Source: CAJCJE01 sp035948315
Lineage (GTDB): Bacteria > Actinomycetota > Actinomycetes > Mycobacteriales > Pseudonocardiaceae
Direction of reading: 5' to 3'
Length of the DNA stretch: 64,000 nt
Assembly (NCBI GenBank): GCA_035948315.1
Contig: DASZJG010000034.1
Span: 90,788-154,787 of the forward strand
Shown: piece after piece, positions 8,235-16,309 of the stretch
Numbering within the stretch: position 1 is the stretch's first letter
Layout of the letters: each line of letters opens with the position of its first letter
Translations under genes and position numbers: made by a program
The notes under the pieces: model-generated
Databases searched by the model: none
Seen by the model: only the letters and a program-made list of their open reading frames with translations
Told to the model about the DNA's origin: nothing

Positions 8235-8416
8235 GCGATACAGGCTGCGCTGAAAAGCCCTGGTCGCGCGTCCGCCGGGAGCATTGTTTCGCGGTGCCCC
8301 CAGGGGATGACGCCGTCACCGACAGCTCAGACTGCAGATGGACCCGACCCTGACCAGCGGCCGTCCGGGTGCCCCTGGTGCCACGACCGGGTGGAAAACC
8401 CGCCGATCACCGTGAG

Positions 8417-9379
8417 TCAGCGGCGGCCGGGCGGGCAGATCTCGTCGATGGCGGCGCGCTCCCAGCCGGCCGGGCGCCACTGCGTCGCCGACGCGTTCGC
8501 GATCACCTGCTCGGGCGTTGTCGCGCCGGCGATCACCGAGCCGACCACCGGCTGCGCGGCCAGCCAGCCCAGGGCCAGCGTGGCCATGTTCAGCTTGCGG
8601 GTCTCGGCGAAGGCGCGCAGCTTGTCGATCCGGTCCCAGGGCGCGTTGGCGAGCAACTGGTCGCGGCCGGCCAGCCGACTGCCGGCAGGGGGCTCCTGCT
8701 CGGCCGAGTACTTGCCGGTGAGCAGGCCGTTGGCCAGCGGAAAGTAGGGCAGCAGGCCGATCCGGTAGTGCGCGCAGGCGGGCGCGATCTCGCGTTCGGC
8801 CTCCCGTTCCAGCAGCGAGTAGTGGTTCTGCGCGGAGACCGGCGCGGCCAGGCCGTGGTGTTCCGCGGCCCAGGCCGCGTCCGCGACCTGCCAGGCGGCC
8901 AGGTTGCAGTGGCCGACGTAGCGGATCTTGCCCTCGGCGATGAGCCCGTCCAGCGCGGCGAGCGTTTCCTCGATCGGCGTGGCCGGATCGGGCCGGTGCA
9001 GCTGGTAGAGGTCGATCCAGTCGGTACCCAGCCGCCGAAGCGACGACTCGACCGCCCGCCGGATGTAGCCGCGGCCGCCGCGCGCGCCGAAGTCGGGGCC
9101 GTTGCCGCCCTGCATGTCCATGCCGAACTTGGTGGCGATCACCGCGCGGTCGCGCCTGCCGGCCAGCGCCTGGCCGAGCAGTTCCTCGCTGCGTCCGCGC
9201 GGCGCGCCGTACACGTCGGCCACGTCGAAGAGGTTCACGCCCACGTCCAGGGCCGCGTCCACGACGGCTTTCGCGCCGCTCGCCGACTCGGTCGCGGTGC
9301 CGGGACGGCCGAGGTTGTTGCAGCCAAGACCGATCACGCTCACCGCGAGACCGGACCGTCCGATGCGACGCAGTTCCAC
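8417..9379 (-). CDS. aldo/keto reductase
   Basis: A 320-residue (alpha/beta)8 NADPH-dependent oxidoreductase. The full catalytic tetrad is visible: Asp52 and Tyr57 ('FDVADVYG'), Lys84 ('ATKFG') and His128 ('YQLHRPD'). The cofactor-binding C-terminal part is present ('VIAGATTPEQVIANA'). Length and motifs match the bacterial AKR class that includes voltage-gated channel beta-subunit-like and YghZ-like reductases. The carbonyl substrate is unknown. Its start lies 12 nt downstream of the stop of the phosphotransferase gene on the same strand, so the two may be co-transcribed. Confidence 0.9.
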   Translation of the reverse strand: MELRRIGRSGLAVSVIGLGCNNLGRPGTATESASGAKAVVDAALDVGVNLFDVADVYGAPRGRSEELLGQALAGRRDRAVIATKFGMDMQGGNGPDFGARGGRGYIRRAVESSLRRLGTDWIDLYQLHRPDPATPIEETLAALDGLIAEGKIRYVGHCNLAAWQVADAAWAAEHHGLAAPVSAQNHYSLLEREAEREIAPACAHYRIGLLPYFPLANGLLTGKYSAEQEPPAGSRLAGRDQLLANAPWDRIDKLRAFAETRKLNMATLALGWLAAQPVVGSVIAGATTPEQVIANASATQWRPAGWERAAIDEICPPGRR

Positions 9380-9391
9380 GAATCCCGGACC

Positions 9392-10306
9392 CTACCGGTA
9401 TCGGGACCACCGGGCGTCCACGTCGCCCGATCGGACGCTGGCCAGCCTGCGGTGCAGCTCCGGGGCGACGTCGGGATTGCTGCGCAGGATCGGCAGCACG
9501 CTGGTGACCAGCTTCAGCTCGCGCACCTGGCGAAGCACCTCGAACCCCGGCCACTGGGTGACGTCGAAGCCGTAGGCGCGCAGCAGCGTGCGGGACTCGC
9601 GCATCGAACCGCCGAAGCGGTGCTGCGCGACCAGGACCGGCGCGAGGTCCCATTCCGGCGGGCCGAAGCTGGTCGAGTCGAAGTCGCACAGCACCGGGCC
9701 GTCCGGGCCGGGGATCAGGTTGCCGAGGTGGGCGTCGCCGTGCACGACGGCGGGTGGCAGCGGGTACTCCAGCGCGGCCAACTGCTCGGCCAGGGCGGCG
9801 CTGCGGTCGGCGAGGAACTCGCGGTCGTCCTCGGCCAGCTCCTCGGCGTCGGCGATGCGCCGGGCCACGTCGTCCAGCGGCGCCCAGGCGGGCAGGTCGA
9901 ACGCGGGTTTGGGCAACTGGTGCAGCCTGCGGAGCAGGACGGCCAGGTCACGGGTGGTCAGCCTGCGCGAGGTGGTCGGTACCTCGTCCCAGACCGTCGC
10001 CAGGTAGTCGCCGACCCGCACGGGCTGCTCGAAGCCTGGCAGCAGCCGCACCGCGGGGAAGTCGTGGCCGGCCAGCCAGTTGGCCACCTTGACGACCTTC
10101 GCCACCCGGTGCCGCAGCCCCCAGGACGCGGCGATCCGGACCACCACCGGCTTGCTGGCCAGCCGGTAGACCGCGTTGGTGGTGAACCGAAGCAGTGTCG
10201 CGCCCTCCGGGTCGAGCCCGGTCGCGGCGCAGACGCCGGCCAGCACGCCCGCCAGCTTCTCCGGCGTGAATCGGCCGGAGACGGCGAGCCCCAGTGGCGC
10301 GTTCAT
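9392..10306 (-). CDS. aminoglycoside phosphotransferase (APH) family kinase
   Basis: A 304-residue protein of the APH/choline kinase fold. The start is ATG 10306 with GGGGAGAA at a good distance; a GTG-like codon six residues upstream has no such site. Motifs: 'VVRIAASW' with the nucleotide-binding region, the Brenner motif 'VVHGDAHLGNLI' with catalytic Asp, and 'VLCDFDSTSFGPPEWDL', where the first Asp binds Mg2+. The family phosphorylates small hydroxyl compounds, including antibiotics, sugars, homoserine and choline. Nothing in the context (upstream XRE regulator, downstream reductase) indicates antibiotic resistance, so the substrate is left open. Confidence 0.85.
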   Translation of the reverse strand: MNAPLGLAVSGRFTPEKLAGVLAGVCAATGLDPEGATLLRFTTNAVYRLASKPVVVRIAASWGLRHRVAKVVKVANWLAGHDFPAVRLLPGFEQPVRVGDYLATVWDEVPTTSRRLTTRDLAVLLRRLHQLPKPAFDLPAWAPLDDVARRIADAEELAEDDREFLADRSAALAEQLAALEYPLPPAVVHGDAHLGNLIPGPDGPVLCDFDSTSFGPPEWDLAPVLVAQHRFGGSMRESRTLLRAYGFDVTQWPGFEVLRQVRELKLVTSVLPILRSNPDVAPELHRRLASVRSGDVDARWSRYR

Positions 10307-10358
10307 CGTTGCTGTTCTCCCCACCCTCCCCGGTGGCAGAACTTTTCGCTTTTCTCGA

Positions 10359-11729
10359 TCAGGCGACCATGAACTTCGACAGCCGCTCGGCCAGATCGCG
10401 CGCGTCGTTGTTGTTGCGACGCTTCTCGGCTTCGGACAGCAGCGGTTGCATGCGGTCCTTCACCCGAGCCGACTTGATGTTCTCGGCGATCTCCAACGCG
10501 TAGCGGCCGACCTTGGCGCCGTGGTCGATGTCGCCCTCAAGCAGGTGGTTCGTGGCCAGCGCCGCCTGGTTGAACGACTTGGACCGCGACATCTCCTCGC
10601 CGTAACCCTGACCGGCCCTGGTCAGCGCGGGGATCGCGTACTTGGTGTGCTTGCGGTCCACCTCGACGGCCAGCACCGAGTGGACGGTGCCGATCATGCC
10701 GTAGAGGTCGGCCTCGTTGAAGAAGCTCACCCACGAGTCCACGTTGGTCTTGTCCGCGCGGGAGAACTCGTCCTTGGTCCGGCCGACCAGCTTGAGCGCC
10801 TGCCGCTCGTCGCCCAGCGCCGCGTAGGCCCACGCCTGGTTGGCGCACAGCACGGCGACGGTGAGTTCCGAACCGGACTCCTGGGCCGCGATCTGGCCCA
10901 GTTGGAAGAGTTTGAGCGCGTCGTTGTGCGCGCCCTGATGCAGATAGACACGGCCCATCCGGTAGAGGATGTTGGCCACCAGCGGGTCGTTCTTGCCCTG
11001 CTTGGCCAGTTCAAGGCCGCGGGCGAAGTGGTTGCGGGCGGCGTCCACCAGCCCGCTGTCAAACGAGGTCCAGCCTGCCAGGTTGTGCAGGTCGGCCAGT
11101 GCCACGAACAACCGGTCCCGCACCGGATCGGTCGAGGAGGCGGTCAGCATCTGCTGCCCCCACGACAACTGCGCGACAACCGCGTCCCGGCAGAATCCGC
11201 CGCCGTACTGATGGTCCAACGCACGCAACGCCCTGGTCGCCGCCTCGACCTGGCGCACATCGGTCATACCGATGTGGCCGGGAGCGGGAGCCTGGGCGGG
11301 GTGCGACATCCACGACCCGGAGTCCTTGCCCATCACAGCCGCACCAACGGTGACGGCTGCGGCGTGCGCGAGGAACCTCCGTCGCTTCACCAGCTCGTCC
11401 TCCTCCTGACCTGGGTCATCCACACTCGTGGTGACCCTCACTTCCGTGCCCTCGTCGTACGCGAGGCCCATGTAGCCCCGAGGAATCGACAAGCCGTCAG
11501 CGATACGGGCCAGGACGTCGTAGGCCATCACCTGACGGCCCTTGAGGATCTCGGAGACCTCGGACTGTGATTGGCCGGTCGAAGCGGCGATCTGCCGCTG
11601 CGAGATGCCCTGCTTGCGAAGCAACCGGTACACCGCGGAGATGTCCCTGATCGACAACGCGTCACGCATGTCGGGCTCTTCCCACCGTTCCGGTGTGACA
11701 AGCGAAGCTTGCGAACCGATGGTGTTCAA
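10359..11729 (-). CDS. XRE family transcriptional regulator with C-terminal TPR-like region
   Basis: A protein of about 456 residues. Start choice: TTG 11729 with GAGGGGG six bases upstream; an ATG at the 'MRDALS' position is the alternative and also has a purine-rich lead. Residues about 27-77 form a helix-turn-helix ('ISQRQIAASTGQSQSEVSEILKG', recognition helix 'QSQSEVSEIL'). A basic 'KRRRFLAHAAAVTVGAAVMG' stretch follows, resembling a Tat-like signal as often seen in this family. The rest, about 160-456, is helical with TPR-like repeats ('LADLHNLAGW', 'NILYRMGRVYLHQGAHNDALKLF'). Such regulators in actinomycetes influence differentiation or antibiotic production; the targets here are unknown. 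The divergent small gene pair at 11946 is a candidate target. Confidence 0.85.
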   Translation of the reverse strand: MNTIGSQASLVTPERWEEPDMRDALSIRDISAVYRLLRKQGISQRQIAASTGQSQSEVSEILKGRQVMAYDVLARIADGLSIPRGYMGLAYDEGTEVRVTTSVDDPGQEEDELVKRRRFLAHAAAVTVGAAVMGKDSGSWMSHPAQAPAPGHIGMTDVRQVEAATRALRALDHQYGGGFCRDAVVAQLSWGQQMLTASSTDPVRDRLFVALADLHNLAGWTSFDSGLVDAARNHFARGLELAKQGKNDPLVANILYRMGRVYLHQGAHNDALKLFQLGQIAAQESGSELTVAVLCANQAWAYAALGDERQALKLVGRTKDEFSRADKTNVDSWVSFFNEADLYGMIGTVHSVLAVEVDRKHTKYAIPALTRAGQGYGEEMSRSKSFNQAALATNHLLEGDIDHGAKVGRYALEIAENIKSARVKDRMQPLLSEAEKRRNNNDARDLAERLSKFMVA

Positions 11730-11945
11730 TTGCGCCCCCTCACAGTCCGTTGGGCGTCGTACGCAGCGTAAAGGCACGCCGCGCGGTCCGAGAAGTGCTG
11801 TTCAGTGGTGGTGATCGGTGCGGGTGAACTCGGCTGACCGCTTAGCGTTGGAGTCGCACCGATCGGCGCTGCGACTCCCCACTGCGGCCCTCCAGGTTGG
11901 ATTCTAGTTTTTCGTAAGCATCCGAGCACGGAGGGAAGCAAGCCA

Positions 11946-12254
11946 GTGGAACTGCTCGAGCCGGTGGCAACACTCGCGGATGGGTCCGCCATCGGTCAAC
12001 AGGGTCTCCCACGGCGCTCCGAACCGGGTTTTGGTGTAACCAGTGTCGGTGTCAGCGAGCAGGCAGGACGAGGTCGCCAGTGGCGAATTCGCTGCCAGGA
12101 TGTTGCGAATCGGGAACGGTTCCTCACCGTGCTCGTGGAACACGGCAGGGTGGTGCTCGTCGGTCCGCCCGGCGAGACGGCGGTGTTGACCCCAGGTCAA
12201 CTCAACCAGCTCAGAGCCGTCCTGCACGAAGCCGCCGAAGAGGCGGAAAGGTAA
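11946..12254 (+). CDS. hypothetical protein, first of an unknown gene pair
   Basis: A 102-residue protein with a GTG start behind GGAGGGAAG, a strong ribosome binding site. The N-terminal 40 residues are Gly/Ser-rich without structure clues; residues about 42-98 ('WRIRCQDVANRERFLTVLVEHG', 'VVLVGPPGETAVLTPGQLNQLRAVL') look like a compact alpha/beta domain ending in a helix rich in Ala/Glu. No Cys motif except one and no membrane segment. It is divergent from the XRE-TPR regulator across about 216 nt and is followed after 13 nt by another unknown gene, so the two are likely one transcript. I do not recognise the family; my impression is that such pairs occur in Pseudonocardiales. Confidence 0.7.
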   Translation: MELLEPVATLADGSAIGQQGLPRRSEPGFGVTSVGVSEQAGRGRQWRIRCQDVANRERFLTVLVEHGRVVLVGPPGETAVLTPGQLNQLRAVLHEAAEEAER

Positions 12255-12267
12255 CGGTGACGTTCCG

Positions 12268-12606
12268 GTGGACGAGATCCTCGGGCAGGTACTGCGCAAC
12301 GCGGTGTGGGAACGGCTGGACATGCTGTCCGAGCTGGCCAATCGCGCGGACGCACCATCCCTGCTGTCCGTGGCCCGATCCGAACTTCCCAAACTGACCG
12401 AGGGGTGGCGGGCGCTGCTCGCCGCCCACGAGCCCGACGAGCGGGGCAACTGCCCCGAGTGTTCGAGCCGCTGGCGGCAGCAGCGCTCGCCGTGCGCGGT
12501 GTGGCGGGCAGCCTACGAACACCTGGTCGCGGGCGGTCTTGCGCCGCAACCAGCCCGGCACCTGCGGGGCCTGGCCGGCCGCAGGGCCGCCGCCGGAGTG
12601 CACTGA
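12268..12606 (+). CDS. hypothetical protein with possible zinc-binding Cys cluster
   Basis: A 112-residue protein beginning at GTG 12268, 13 nt after the upstream gene. The N-terminal half is helical ('VLRNAVWERLDMLSELANRA'). The middle has 'NCPECSSRWRQQRSPCAVWRAAYEHL': Cys-x2-Cys followed by another Cys 12 residues later and a His, which may bind zinc. The C-terminus is basic ('RHLRGLAGRRAAAG'). Zinc plus basic tail could mean nucleic-acid or partner binding, but that is inference. Co-transcription with the preceding gene is likely; control by the divergent XRE regulator is possible. Confidence 0.65.
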   Translation: MDEILGQVLRNAVWERLDMLSELANRADAPSLLSVARSELPKLTEGWRALLAAHEPDERGNCPECSSRWRQQRSPCAVWRAAYEHLVAGGLAPQPARHLRGLAGRRAAAGVH

Positions 12607-12930
12607 AGCTGGCGCCCTCGTGGTCCTCGCGCCGGCCCCCGATTCGGTGCACACGAGGCAACGCCATGCCCGGCGACCCGATTCGCCCGTCCCCCGACCA
12701 GCGCGAATCGGGTCGTTCGGGGACACCTTCCACGGGCCGACGAGCCCGTTCCCTCGACTCCGCGGGCCGGCACTGCTGCCTCCCCACCCCCCGACCGGTG
12801 CCGGTCCGCGGCTTCCAAAAGACGTAGCGCCCCAAATGGGTATGCCCAAACGTCGTGCATCGAAACGAGTTCACCAGGACCGAATTAGTTCGGCGATAAG
12901 CGGTCTTTTCTACTGAAAGTGATTCACGTA
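12607..12930. other. intergenic region without recognised gene
   Basis: The stretch separates the unknown pair (+) from the convergent beta-glucosidase gene (-). I see no convincing reading frame on either strand. The last 80 bases are AT-richer than the surroundings and hold a short inverted repeat (CCGAA-TTAG-TTCGG at 12880-12893), a weak terminator candidate for the glucosidase transcript. Confidence 0.5.
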
Positions 12931-14265
12931 CTACTCACCGTTGCGAATCAGGCTTTGATACCAACGGTAGGAATCCTTCGGTGTGCGGACCTGGCTCGAA
13001 TAGTCGACGTGTACCAGTCCGAACCGTGGCACGTACCCTTTCGACCACTCGAAGTTGTCCAGCAACGACCACACGAAGTAGCCGCGCACATCGACGCCCT
13101 GCGCCATGGCGCTGCTCAGCGCATCGAGATGGGCTTGCAGGAACTCGACCCGGTGCGCGTCGGGCACCGCGCCGGTCTCGTCGCGCGGGTCGTCGCCGCT
13201 GCACCCGTTCTCGGTGATGTAGACCGGCGGCAGCGTGGCTCCGTAGCGTTCGCGCAGGCTCAGCAGGAACTCGGACAGTCCGGCCGGGACGATCGGCGAG
13301 CCGTTCGTGGTCATCGGGTAGCCCTCGATCGGCGCGAGGTCGAACGGCAGCGGATTGCCGGGCGAGGGCGCGGTGACGCCCTGCGGCTCGTAGTAGTTCA
13401 CACCGTAGAAGTCCAGCCGCGCGGCGATCGTGCGCAGGTCCTCCTCGTGGCCGTCGGGCAGGTAGGGCCGCATCGACTCGGGATAGCTGCCGAGCAGCAC
13501 CGGGTCGGCGTAGAGGCCGTTGATCAACGCGTCCAGCGCGAGCGCCGCCTCCTTGTCCTCGGCTGAGGAGGTGCGCGGCCAGATCGGCGAGTGGTTGTTC
13601 GCCGTGCCGATGTTCCTCGCGCCCGCCGCGCGCAGCGCGCGGACCGCGAGGCCGTGCGCGAGGTTCTGGTGATGGGCCGCCGGCAGCGCGTCGAACAGCA
13701 GCGTCTTCCCCGGCGCGTACTCGCCGATCGCGTAGCCGTAGAGGGTCTCCACCATCGGCTCGTTGAGCGGGATCCACATCGTGACCCGGTCGGCGAACGC
13801 CTCGCCGAGGATGGCCGCGTAGTCGGCGAAGCGGGCCGCGGTGTCGCGGGCCAACCAGCCGCCCGCGTCCTCCAGCGGCTGCGGGGTGTCCCAGTGGTAG
13901 AGCGTGCAGACCGGGTCGATACCGGCCGCGCACAGCTCGTCGATCAGCCGATCGTAGAAGTCGAGTCCGTGTCGATTGGCCGGACCGGTGCCGCCGGGCT
14001 GCACGCGTGGCCAGGCAACAGAGAAGCGGTAGGCGCCGACACCCAGCTCGCGCATGAGCGCGACGTCCTCCGGATACCGACGGTAATGATCACAGGCGAT
14101 CGCCCCGGACGAGCCGTCGGCGATTTTGCCCTCGGTCGCGCAGAATGTGTCCCATACGGACTGACCTCGACCGTCCGCGGTCACGGCTCCCTCGATCTGG
14201 TACGCGGAGGTCGACACGCCCCACAGAAAGTTGTCCGGGAAGGTTGACGTACGAAGATCAGTCAT
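12931..14265 (-). CDS. GH1 family beta-glucosidase
   Basis: A 444-residue (alpha/beta)8 glycoside hydrolase of family 1. The acid/base Glu169 is in 'PLNEPM' and the nucleophile Glu352 in 'ITENG'. The N-terminal signature 'FLWGVSTSAYQIEGA' (about 13-27), the 'RFSVAWPR' and 'YHWDTPQPL' substrate-pocket motifs, and the C-terminal 'WSLLDNFEWSKGY' are all present. It hydrolyses terminal beta-D-glucosyl or related residues with retention. There is no signal peptide, so it acts on imported disaccharides such as cellobiose. It is divergent from a TetR regulator, with a symmetric TGAAA/TTTCA element just upstream of its start, so it may be a target of that regulator. Confidence 0.92.
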   Translation of the reverse strand: MTDLRTSTFPDNFLWGVSTSAYQIEGAVTADGRGQSVWDTFCATEGKIADGSSGAIACDHYRRYPEDVALMRELGVGAYRFSVAWPRVQPGGTGPANRHGLDFYDRLIDELCAAGIDPVCTLYHWDTPQPLEDAGGWLARDTAARFADYAAILGEAFADRVTMWIPLNEPMVETLYGYAIGEYAPGKTLLFDALPAAHHQNLAHGLAVRALRAAGARNIGTANNHSPIWPRTSSAEDKEAALALDALINGLYADPVLLGSYPESMRPYLPDGHEEDLRTIAARLDFYGVNYYEPQGVTAPSPGNPLPFDLAPIEGYPMTTNGSPIVPAGLSEFLLSLRERYGATLPPVYITENGCSGDDPRDETGAVPDAHRVEFLQAHLDALSSAMAQGVDVRGYFVWSLLDNFEWSKGYVPRFGLVHVDYSSQVRTPKDSYRWYQSLIRNGE

Positions 14266-14277
14266 ATGCCCGCCTAA

Positions 14278-14307
14278 TGAAACACCGAATAATGTGAAAT
14301 TGTTTCA
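14278..14307. promoter_or_regulatory. candidate operator between glucosidase and TetR genes
   Basis: In the divergent 128-nt gap there are TGAAAC at 14278-14283 and GTTTCA at 14302-14307, forming an inverted repeat, and within it a tighter palindrome TGAAA-TTG... read as TGAAA (14295-14299) and TTTCA (14303-14307). TetR-type repressors bind such short palindromes beside their own gene. The region is also AT-rich, as promoters in this genome would be. No motif match to a known regulator is claimed. Confidence 0.35.
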
Positions 14308-14393
14308 GATGTTACGGATTTTTAGCACTGTAGGGAAGTAGTAGGTCCTTGTCCCAGGCAAACTAATGGGAGAGCGCGCCCAGAGGAGACACG

Positions 14394-15017
14394 TTGCCCG
14401 CCAACAGCACCCCACTCCGCCGCCGTCCTGTCCAGCAGCGCAGCGCTGCACGAGTCGAGCGGATGCTTGAAGCTTGCGCCAACCTCATCGAGGAGGTCGG
14501 CTACGACGGCGTCACCACCACCCTGATCGCCGAACGGGCCGGTGTCGCGGTTGGCTCGCTGTACCAGTTCTTCCCGGACAAGCGGGCGGTCGTGCAGGCG
14601 CTGACCATGCGCAACCTCGACCAGTTCATGGACATGATCGCCAACCGAATCGGTTCAGCCCAGCTGGACCACTGGTGGGACGCGGTCGACATGGTGTTCG
14701 ACGCCTACGTGACCATGTACCGGGAAGTCCCCGGGTTCACCCAGATCCGCTTCGGCGACGTGGTGGACCTGCGGCTGATGGACGATCAGCGAGACAACAA
14801 CACGGTGATCGCCGACCGCCTGGCCGGTCTGCTCACCGCGAGATTCAACCTCGACGTCGCCGAACTGCGACTGCCGATCTCGGTGTCGGTGGAAATCGCC
14901 GACGGCATCCTCAACCTCGCCTTCCGGCGCAAGCTGTTCAGCGAGGACGTGGTGATCGCCGAGGCCCGCCGGGTGGTCAGAGCGTATCTGTCCGGCCACC
15001 TCGAACCCACGAACTGA
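14394..15017 (+). CDS. TetR/AcrR family transcriptional regulator
   Basis: A 207-residue TetR-type repressor with a TTG start after GAGGAGAC. The N-terminal helix-turn-helix is at about residues 20-65 ('IEEVGYDGVTTTLIAERAGVAVGSLYQFFPDKRAVV'), with the usual 'GSLYQFF' recognition helix. The C-terminal ligand domain (about 75-207) is typical in length and has no metal-site signature. It is divergent from the GH1 gene and its stop abuts the stop of the convergent racemase-like gene. The ligand and targets are unknown; the adjacent glucosidase and itself are the obvious candidates. Confidence 0.88.
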   Translation: MPANSTPLRRRPVQQRSAARVERMLEACANLIEEVGYDGVTTTLIAERAGVAVGSLYQFFPDKRAVVQALTMRNLDQFMDMIANRIGSAQLDHWWDAVDMVFDAYVTMYREVPGFTQIRFGDVVDLRLMDDQRDNNTVIADRLAGLLTARFNLDVAELRLPISVSVEIADGILNLAFRRKLFSEDVVIAEARRVVRAYLSGHLEPTN

Positions 15018-16223
15018 TCAGCCGAAGTTCTGGCCCTCGCCACGGTAGGTCGGCACGGTCGCGGTGACCCGGTCCCCCTCGACGACGTGGTAGGAGTTGA
15101 ACCGCTCGGCCAGTTCGCCCGCTTTGGCATGCCGCAGCCAGACCCGGTCGCCGAGCCGCAGGTTCCTGGCGGCTTTGCCGGTCACCGGCGTCTGCACCTC
15201 CCCAGCCCCCTCGGTCCCCAACAGGCTCAGGCCCGCCGGCAGGTACGGCGAGGGCAGCCGGTCCGGGGTCCCGGTTCCCGAGGCCACGTAACCTCCGACG
15301 AACAGCGTTGCCGTGTTCGGCGTCGGTCGGCGCACCACCGGCAGCGCGTAGAGCAGGGCGGGCCGCGGATGGAAGCGCGAGTACGAGTCGAACAGCGTCG
15401 GCCCGATCAGGCCGGAACCCGCGGCGACCTCGGTCACCGACGAATCCGCCGACGTCACCTCGATGCTGCCGGTCCCGCCCCCGTTGACGAATTCCAGCGA
15501 GGTCAACGCGCGCACCGCGGCGACCGCGGCCGCGCGGCGCTGCACGAGTTCCGCGCCGGAGCGCCGCTGGATGAACTTCAGCACCGCGCCGCGGAAGGGC
15601 CGACCGGGCGGGACGTCGCCGAGGCCGGCGATCTGCCCCTCGTAGGCCATCATGCCGACCAGCGCGAAACCCTTGCGCCGCAACGCCGCCTTCGCGAAGG
15701 ACTCGGCCGCCTTCGCGGTGTGCACCGGCGAGCGGCGGGTGCCGATGTGCACGGCGGAGGAATGCGCGAGCGGCCGCCACGACACGTCCAGCTCCAGCGC
15801 GATGCGGATGTCCGGGTGGTCGGTACCCAGCGCGGCGTCGACGAGGTCGAGGTGCTCGATCGAGTCAACCATGATCGTGATGTTGCGCCGTGCCACCGGA
15901 TCGGCGGCCAGCTCGCGCAGCGCGCCCTGATCGACGGTCGGGTAGGCGACGACCAGGTCGTCGCTGGTGCCGTTCGCGCACAGCCAGAGGGCCTCGCGCA
16001 GCGAGTAGCAGAGCAGGCCCGCGTAGCCGGGCATGGCGAGCACGCGGTCGAGCAGGTACCGGCAGCGCACCGACTTGCTGGCGACCCGGATCGGCGTGCC
16101 GCCCGCGCGGCGCGTCAGGTCCGCCGCGTTGTGGTCGAACGCGGCCAGATCGATGATGGCCAGTGGCGGATCGAGCGCCTTGGTGGCCTCGTCGTAGCTG
16201 ACCTGCGAGGAAGTATCCGGCAC
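15018..16223 (-). CDS. alanine racemase-fold PLP protein (amino acid deaminase/aldolase type)
   Basis: A protein of about 401 residues with an alanine racemase-like N-terminal barrel. The PLP lysine is expected in 'IRVASKSVRC' (about residue 50), and a phosphate-binding Gly-rich loop is at 'NGGGTGSIEV'. Start is uncertain: GTG 16223 lacks a clear ribosome binding site, and the frame is open to 16289. The protein resembles the actinobacterial amino acid deaminase/aldolase group related to D-threonine aldolase and D-serine dehydratase, but the substrate is not known. The gene is divergent from the aldonolactone oxidase with about 86 nt between them; similar pairing is known in mycobacteria (Rv1769 and Rv1771 region), which hints at a shared pathway. 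Confidence 0.8.
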   Translation of the reverse strand: MPDTSSQVSYDEATKALDPPLAIIDLAAFDHNAADLTRRAGGTPIRVASKSVRCRYLLDRVLAMPGYAGLLCYSLREALWLCANGTSDDLVVAYPTVDQGALRELAADPVARRNITIMVDSIEHLDLVDAALGTDHPDIRIALELDVSWRPLAHSSAVHIGTRRSPVHTAKAAESFAKAALRRKGFALVGMMAYEGQIAGLGDVPPGRPFRGAVLKFIQRRSGAELVQRRAAAVAAVRALTSLEFVNGGGTGSIEVTSADSSVTEVAAGSGLIGPTLFDSYSRFHPRPALLYALPVVRRPTPNTATLFVGGYVASGTGTPDRLPSPYLPAGLSLLGTEGAGEVQTPVTGKAARNLRLGDRVWLRHAKAGELAERFNSYHVVEGDRVTATVPTYRGEGQNFG

Positions 16224-16309
16224 ACCTTGCAGACTAGGCCGTTTGCCCTTGAAATGCGAATACTTTTCACTTACGTTGTTCAGAATCACGCAGCAGCCTG
16301 GAGGTGGCG

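Noticed and set aside
9392..10306. An antibiotic-resistance label for the APH-family kinase
   Set aside because: The family is broad and the neighbours show no resistance or biosynthesis genes, so no drug substrate is claimed.
8369..10372. A 667-codon + strand frame opposite the aldo/keto reductase and phosphotransferase genes
   Set aside because: Antisense to two genes with complete catalytic motifs; composition is shadow-like and has no domain pattern.
12125..12145. A CGTGGAACA sequence resembling half a parS site
   Set aside because: Only one arm matches; the other half has no complementarity, so it is chance within a coding region.
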